DNA from: Thermoanaerobaculia bacterium
Lineage (GTDB): Bacteria; Acidobacteriota; Thermoanaerobaculia; Multivoradales; J023
Length of the DNA stretch: 36,952 nucleotides
NCBI GenBank assembly: GCA_028066595.1
Contig: JALCBJ010000053.1
Location: 1 to 36,952, forward strand
Reading direction: 5' to 3'
A program made the translations under genes and the position numbers. How positions within the stretch are numbered: the stretch's first letter is position 1; each line of letters starts with the position of its first letter. Under the pieces are notes generated by a model, which was not told the DNA's origin, searched no databases, and saw only the letters and a list, made by a program, of their open reading frames with translations. Shown here piece after piece: positions 34,113-36,952 of the stretch.

Positions 34113-34832
34113 TTAGCGGCTCATGACGAGATTGACGGTCGTCGATCCGTCCGCCGGTACTGTGACCTCACTCTCGACCCTGCCGAGCTTCTCGTGCCAG
34201 GCAGCCGCCGTGTAGGTACCGGCAGGAACGCCTTCGATGCGAAAGACGCCATCGGGGCCCGTGGTCGCAAAGTAGGGGTGCTCCAGAACAGCGACCCAGG
34301 CTTTCATCCAGGGATGGAGATCGCATTTCACTGGGAACGCCGGCTCGGGCTTCGCGAAGTCCACCTTCACTTGTTTCAGGAACGGCGGCATGGCGAGGTT
34401 CTTCTCCTCGTTCTGCTTCGGCAGAAAGTGGACGTTGTGCATGAGGCCGTCCGAGTTACGCACTTCGAGGCTCTGGCCCAGCTGCACGCCGACGAGGCGG
34501 GGCTCGTAGAGGCAACCGACCTGGTCGATGACGACGGTACCGCTCGCTGGTGGGCTCGCGGGGAGCCGACCGGTGATCTGGACGAGTACGTTGCCAAGGG
34601 TCCGGCCACCATTCGCCTCGCTTCCGAGCACGAGAACCGATGAGGTGACGGTGCCATCGTGGCGCGCGGCGCACTGCGGATCGGCATTCATGTCCACGGT
34701 CGGCAGCTTGGGCACGGCGCCGCGGTAAACGACCGTACCTTCCAGAGTTCCGGCGAGCACGAGAGTCGGTGTCGTGAGGCACAAGACGAGGGCGAGCAGG
34801 ATTCCCTGAGAGCGGATCGTAAGGCTTTGCAT
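34113..34832 (-). CDS. exported cupredoxin-like protein with C-terminal regulatory-like domain
   Basis: The 239-residue protein has a signal peptide (ILLALVLCLTTPTLVLA, cleavage near residue 27). The ligands of a type 1 copper site can be placed: His132 and/or His135 in MHNVHFLP, then Cys170, His173 and Met176 in CDLHPWM. GVFRIEGVPAGTYTAAAWHEKLG, given here as GVFRIEGVP and WHEKLG, is the carboxypeptidase-regulatory-like C-terminal part. Such proteins carry electrons or bind copper in the periplasm. ATG at 34830-34832 has AAGGAGA before it; longer in-frame starts run into the divergent oxidase gene. Divergent placement from the oxidase suggests a role as its electron donor or in copper supply; this is inference. 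Confidence 0.8.
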   Translation of the reverse strand: MQSLTIRSQGILLALVLCLTTPTLVLAGTLEGTVVYRGAVPKLPTVDMNADPQCAARHDGTVTSSVLVLGSEANGGRTLGNVLVQITGRLPASPPASGTVVIDQVGCLYEPRLVGVQLGQSLEVRNSDGLMHNVHFLPKQNEEKNLAMPPFLKQVKVDFAKPEPAFPVKCDLHPWMKAWVAVLEHPYFATTGPDGVFRIEGVPAGTYTAAAWHEKLGRVESEVTVPADGSTTVNLVMSR

Positions 34833-34898
34833 GGCGAGTCTCCTTGAAGAGTTCTTGTCGTCGAACGGCGCGGCCCGCCGTTGTCTATCATCGGCGTC

Positions 34899-36653
34899 GT
34901 GACGACGGCAAAGACATCCGATCCGAGGGGGCCCTCCCCCGGCTTGTTGGCGCTGGGATTCGCCGTATCGTCGGCTTGTTTCGTGCTCCTCGCGTTTGTC
35001 GCGGTGCTTCTCATTCGTCAGCAACTGGCGGAACCGACACGCCCGGTACCCGGATTGAGCTGGTTGTTCGGATCCGAGCGCGCACCCGAAGGGCACATGT
35101 TGCCCGAGCTCTACAACCAGTTGGGAGCGGTCCACGGCACGATGATGGTGTTCTTCGGCGTGGTGCCGCTGGCGCTCTCCGGACTCGGTACCTGGTTGGT
35201 GCCGGCGATGATCGGCAGCCGGCGCCTCGCGTTTGCTCGGCTTCATGCCGCGGGGCTCGTACTGCATGTGTTGGGAGGACTGCTGCTGTTCGCGAGCCTG
35301 TGGGCGCCGGGCGGAGCTGCGCAGGCCGGCTGGACCTCTTACCCGCCGCTGTCGACCCTCGGAACCGATGGCCAGAGCTGGTGGCTCGTGGCGCTCGTCC
35401 TCGCAGCGATGTCAGCGCTGTTCGTCTCGGTCAGTCTGCTGGTCACCGTCGTGCAATGTCGGCGCGAAGGCTTGACGCTGTGGGCCATGCCTTTCGCCGT
35501 CTGGACGATGGTCGTGGCGGCGTTCTTGGAGCTGCTGGCATTGCCGCCGTTTGCCGCCGGCGCCCTGCTCCAGCTTTCCGATCGACACCTGGGCACCAGT
35601 TTTTTCGTGCCGGCGGATCTCGTGGTGGCGGGGCAGGTGCAGACGATCGCAGGACCCGGCGGCAGTCCGGTTCTCTGGCAGCACCTCTTCTGGTTCCTCG
35701 CCCATCCGGAGGTCTACGTACTGGTGCTGCCGGCCCTCGGCGTGGTGGCGCAGCTGTACAAAGTCCACGCCCGAACGCGGCTGTGGGGTCGTGACATGGC
35801 GTTGCGCTCGATCTTGTTCTTGGGCGTCGTCTCCTTTCTCGTGTGGGCGCACCATATGTTTCTCACGGGTATGGGTCCGGAGATGGCGGCGTTCTTCCAG
35901 GTGACGACGATGATCGTGTCGATTCCCTCTGTCGTGGTGGGTACCTCACTTCTCTTAACCCTGTGGGGTGGCTCGATCCGTTTCACACCACCGATGTTGT
36001 TTGCCCTCGCGTTCCTTCCGCTCTTCGCGCTGGGCGGGTTGACTGGACTGCCGCTGGGCATGGCAGCGTCGGACGTGCACCTGCACGACACGGTCTACGT
36101 CGTGGGGCACTTTCATCTGCTGGTCGGTCCAGGAACGCTCTTCGCGCTCTTCGCCGCGTTCTACCACTGGCTACCGCGCTGGACAGGGAGGGTGCCCAAC
36201 CGCCGGCTGGCCCACTTGCATTTCTGGCCGAGTCTGATCGGCATGATCAGCCTCTTCACCCATATGCTCGTCCAGGGACTTTCCGGCATGCCACGCCGCT
36301 ACTGGGACGGCGGTGCGCTCTTTGCCCGTTGGCAGGATCAGATGGGTCTTCACGACGCCACCACGCATGGCGCCTGGATTCTCGCGATCGGCCAACTGCC
36401 GTTCCTGATCAACGTGGTGTGGACCCTGCGGCGCGGGCCGAGGTCGGACGACCCTTGGGGTGCTGCGGCGCACGGAGGGTCGCCGGAATGGTGGACAGGT
36501 TCCGGCTCCCACGTGCTCGATGGGCCGAGACAGACGACGTCGTTCTCCGAAAAGGAGCTCGGTCTGGCCCTCGGTGCCGCTGCGCTGGTGATGTTCCTGG
36601 CAGCGCTCGGATCGGCCTGGATCTTTCTGCGCATCGCTGGGGGCGGCCGGTGA
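34899..36653 (+). CDS. heme-copper (cytochrome c-type) oxidase subunit I, divergent
   Basis: Subunit I of an oxygen-reducing terminal oxidase, 584 residues and about 12-13 membrane segments. All metal ligands are seen: His79 (heme, VHGTMM), His269 and Tyr273 in HPEVY (copper and crosslinked Tyr), His318-His319 (copper), and His396, His404 and His406 in HDTVYVVGHFHLL (metal and heme sites). The Glu in HPEVY is present. However, the D-channel entry motif normally ending APDMAFPR reads GSRRLAFAR, and the K-channel Lys position reads Val in SVVVGTS. So proton paths differ from A1-type enzymes. GTG 34899 was chosen; TTG 34881 is in frame. It leads an operon with a small membrane gene and subunit II. 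Confidence 0.9.
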   Translation: MTTAKTSDPRGPSPGLLALGFAVSSACFVLLAFVAVLLIRQQLAEPTRPVPGLSWLFGSERAPEGHMLPELYNQLGAVHGTMMVFFGVVPLALSGLGTWLVPAMIGSRRLAFARLHAAGLVLHVLGGLLLFASLWAPGGAAQAGWTSYPPLSTLGTDGQSWWLVALVLAAMSALFVSVSLLVTVVQCRREGLTLWAMPFAVWTMVVAAFLELLALPPFAAGALLQLSDRHLGTSFFVPADLVVAGQVQTIAGPGGSPVLWQHLFWFLAHPEVYVLVLPALGVVAQLYKVHARTRLWGRDMALRSILFLGVVSFLVWAHHMFLTGMGPEMAAFFQVTTMIVSIPSVVVGTSLLLTLWGGSIRFTPPMLFALAFLPLFALGGLTGLPLGMAASDVHLHDTVYVVGHFHLLVGPGTLFALFAAFYHWLPRWTGRVPNRRLAHLHFWPSLIGMISLFTHMLVQGLSGMPRRYWDGGALFARWQDQMGLHDATTHGAWILAIGQLPFLINVVWTLRRGPRSDDPWGAAAHGGSPEWWTGSGSHVLDGPRQTTSFSEKELGLALGAAALVMFLAALGSAWIFLRIAGGGR

Positions 36654-36874
36654 GAAGGGCGTTCGTCGCGCTCCTGAGCGCGCTTGTCTGGTTACTCCTG
36701 GTCGATCCGACCGCAGCCTGTCCTCTCTGTTACGGCGGCGACGATCCGGAGACGGGTCGCGCAGCGTTGTGGGCTGCCAGCTTCCTTGTGGCCACGGTCT
36801 ACGTCGTGTTGTCGGGCGGTGCCTGGTGGGCGTGGCGCCGCGTTCGGATCTCTCGCCAGAAGGAACCGTCATGA
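36650..36874 (+). CDS. small membrane protein with CPLC motif
   Basis: A 74-residue protein starts at GTG 36650, overlapping the oxidase subunit I stop as GTGA, and ends overlapping the next start as ATGA. It has an N-terminal signal-like segment (FVALLSALVWLLLV), then ACPLCYGGDDPETG, then a membrane segment (FLVATVYVVLSGGAWWAW) and a basic tail. The CPLC motif faces the periplasm if the first segment is a signal peptide. Function is unknown; small CPxC membrane proteins near oxidase genes may bind copper or a heme, but I cannot show it. Confidence 0.72.
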   Translation: MRRAFVALLSALVWLLLVDPTAACPLCYGGDDPETGRAALWAASFLVATVYVVLSGGAWWAWRRVRISRQKEPS

Positions 36875-36952
36875 CGTCGGGCTGGTTGCTACCGCCGGTG
36901 GCGTCGGATCACGGTGGCGGTCTCGATCGAGTGACGATCTGGGTCCATGTCC
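36871..36952 (+). CDS. cytochrome c oxidase subunit II, start only
   Basis: The first 27 codons are in the window. They read LLPPVASDHGGGLDRVTIWVHV near the start, which (shown in parts as LLPPVASDHG and DRVTIWVHV) resembles the N-terminus of subunit II just before its first membrane segment. The ATG overlaps the previous stop as ATGA. The copper-A domain would lie beyond the edge, so the call is based on position and a short likeness. Confidence 0.6.
   Translation, partial: MTSGWLLPPVASDHGGGLDRVTIWVHV

Noticed and set aside
34833-35267. N-terminal extension of the cupredoxin-like protein
   Set aside because: It would overlap the start of oxidase subunit I; the signal peptide begins exactly at 34832 with a good ribosome site.
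1-36952. CRISPR array, tRNA or rRNA genes, prophage
   Set aside because: No regularly spaced short repeats, no cloverleaf or rRNA-like sequence and no phage structural genes were found by reading the gaps.

Overview
The window is GC-rich DNA from a Gram-negative bacterium, most likely an Acidobacteriota member. The best clue is a VWFA-related exported protein of the kind typical of that phylum (about 11.1-13.3 kb). Other clues are two very large TonB-dependent receptors with an N-terminal carboxypeptidase-regulatory domain, several lipoproteins and TPR proteins, and an FG-GAP/ASPIC (CRTAC1-type) protein. This assignment comes from family content only; no rRNA is present.

Layout. 1-0.65 kb: the 3' part of an IS3-family transposase with a probable right end. 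0.67-2.8 kb: a Bax1-like (DUF790) nuclease without its usual XPB helicase partner, then a cysteine-rich exported-protein reading frame that has lost its start and signal peptide. 2.9-7.5 kb: trpC-trpF-trpB-trpA with overlapping ends, followed 10 nt later by a nitrilase-superfamily gene and a good intrinsic terminator; trpE, trpG and trpD are not here. 7.6-9.2 kb: an alpha/beta hydrolase and a UPF0175/DUF3368 toxin-antitoxin pair. 9.3-14.5 kb, minus strand: an operon for a lipoprotein with transglutaminase-like and TPR regions, the VWFA protein and the CRTAC1-like protein. 14.5-21.6 kb: two tandem paralogous TonB-dependent receptors, each with a long leader and its own terminator. 21.7-28.5 kb: three tandem, translationally coupled alkaline-phosphatase-superfamily (sulfatase-like) proteins with C-terminal TPR regions, all with Thr where true sulfatases have the formylglycine Cys. 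28.5-31.2 kb: a pseudo-receiver/PilZ protein, an ArsC-type arsenate reductase and a sodium:neurotransmitter-type symporter. 31.5-34.0 kb: a DEAD-box RNA helicase with an N-terminal ACT domain, then a DUF1569/DinB-like gene. 34.1 kb to the end: a cupredoxin-like protein divergent from a heme-copper oxidase operon (subunit I, a small CPLC membrane protein, and the start of subunit II).

How the parts work together. The receptor pair, the three sulfatase-like/TPR proteins and the lipoprotein/VWFA/CRTAC1 operon make about 19 kb of cell-envelope functions, which suggests capture and processing of an external substrate; the link is inferred from position only. The trp block makes tryptophan from the anthranilate-derived intermediate onward. 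The right edge is respiratory, and the divergent cupredoxin is a candidate electron carrier for the oxidase.

The most novel-looking item is the single 695-residue frame that joins an amino-acid-sensor-type ACT domain, a long acidic linker with an internal repeat, and a complete DEAD-box helicase (31488-33575). Next are the Thr-type sulfatase/TPR triplet, the oxidase subunit I that keeps its metal ligands but lacks the usual D- and K-channel residues, and a nitrilase with Met in place of the catalytic Lys.
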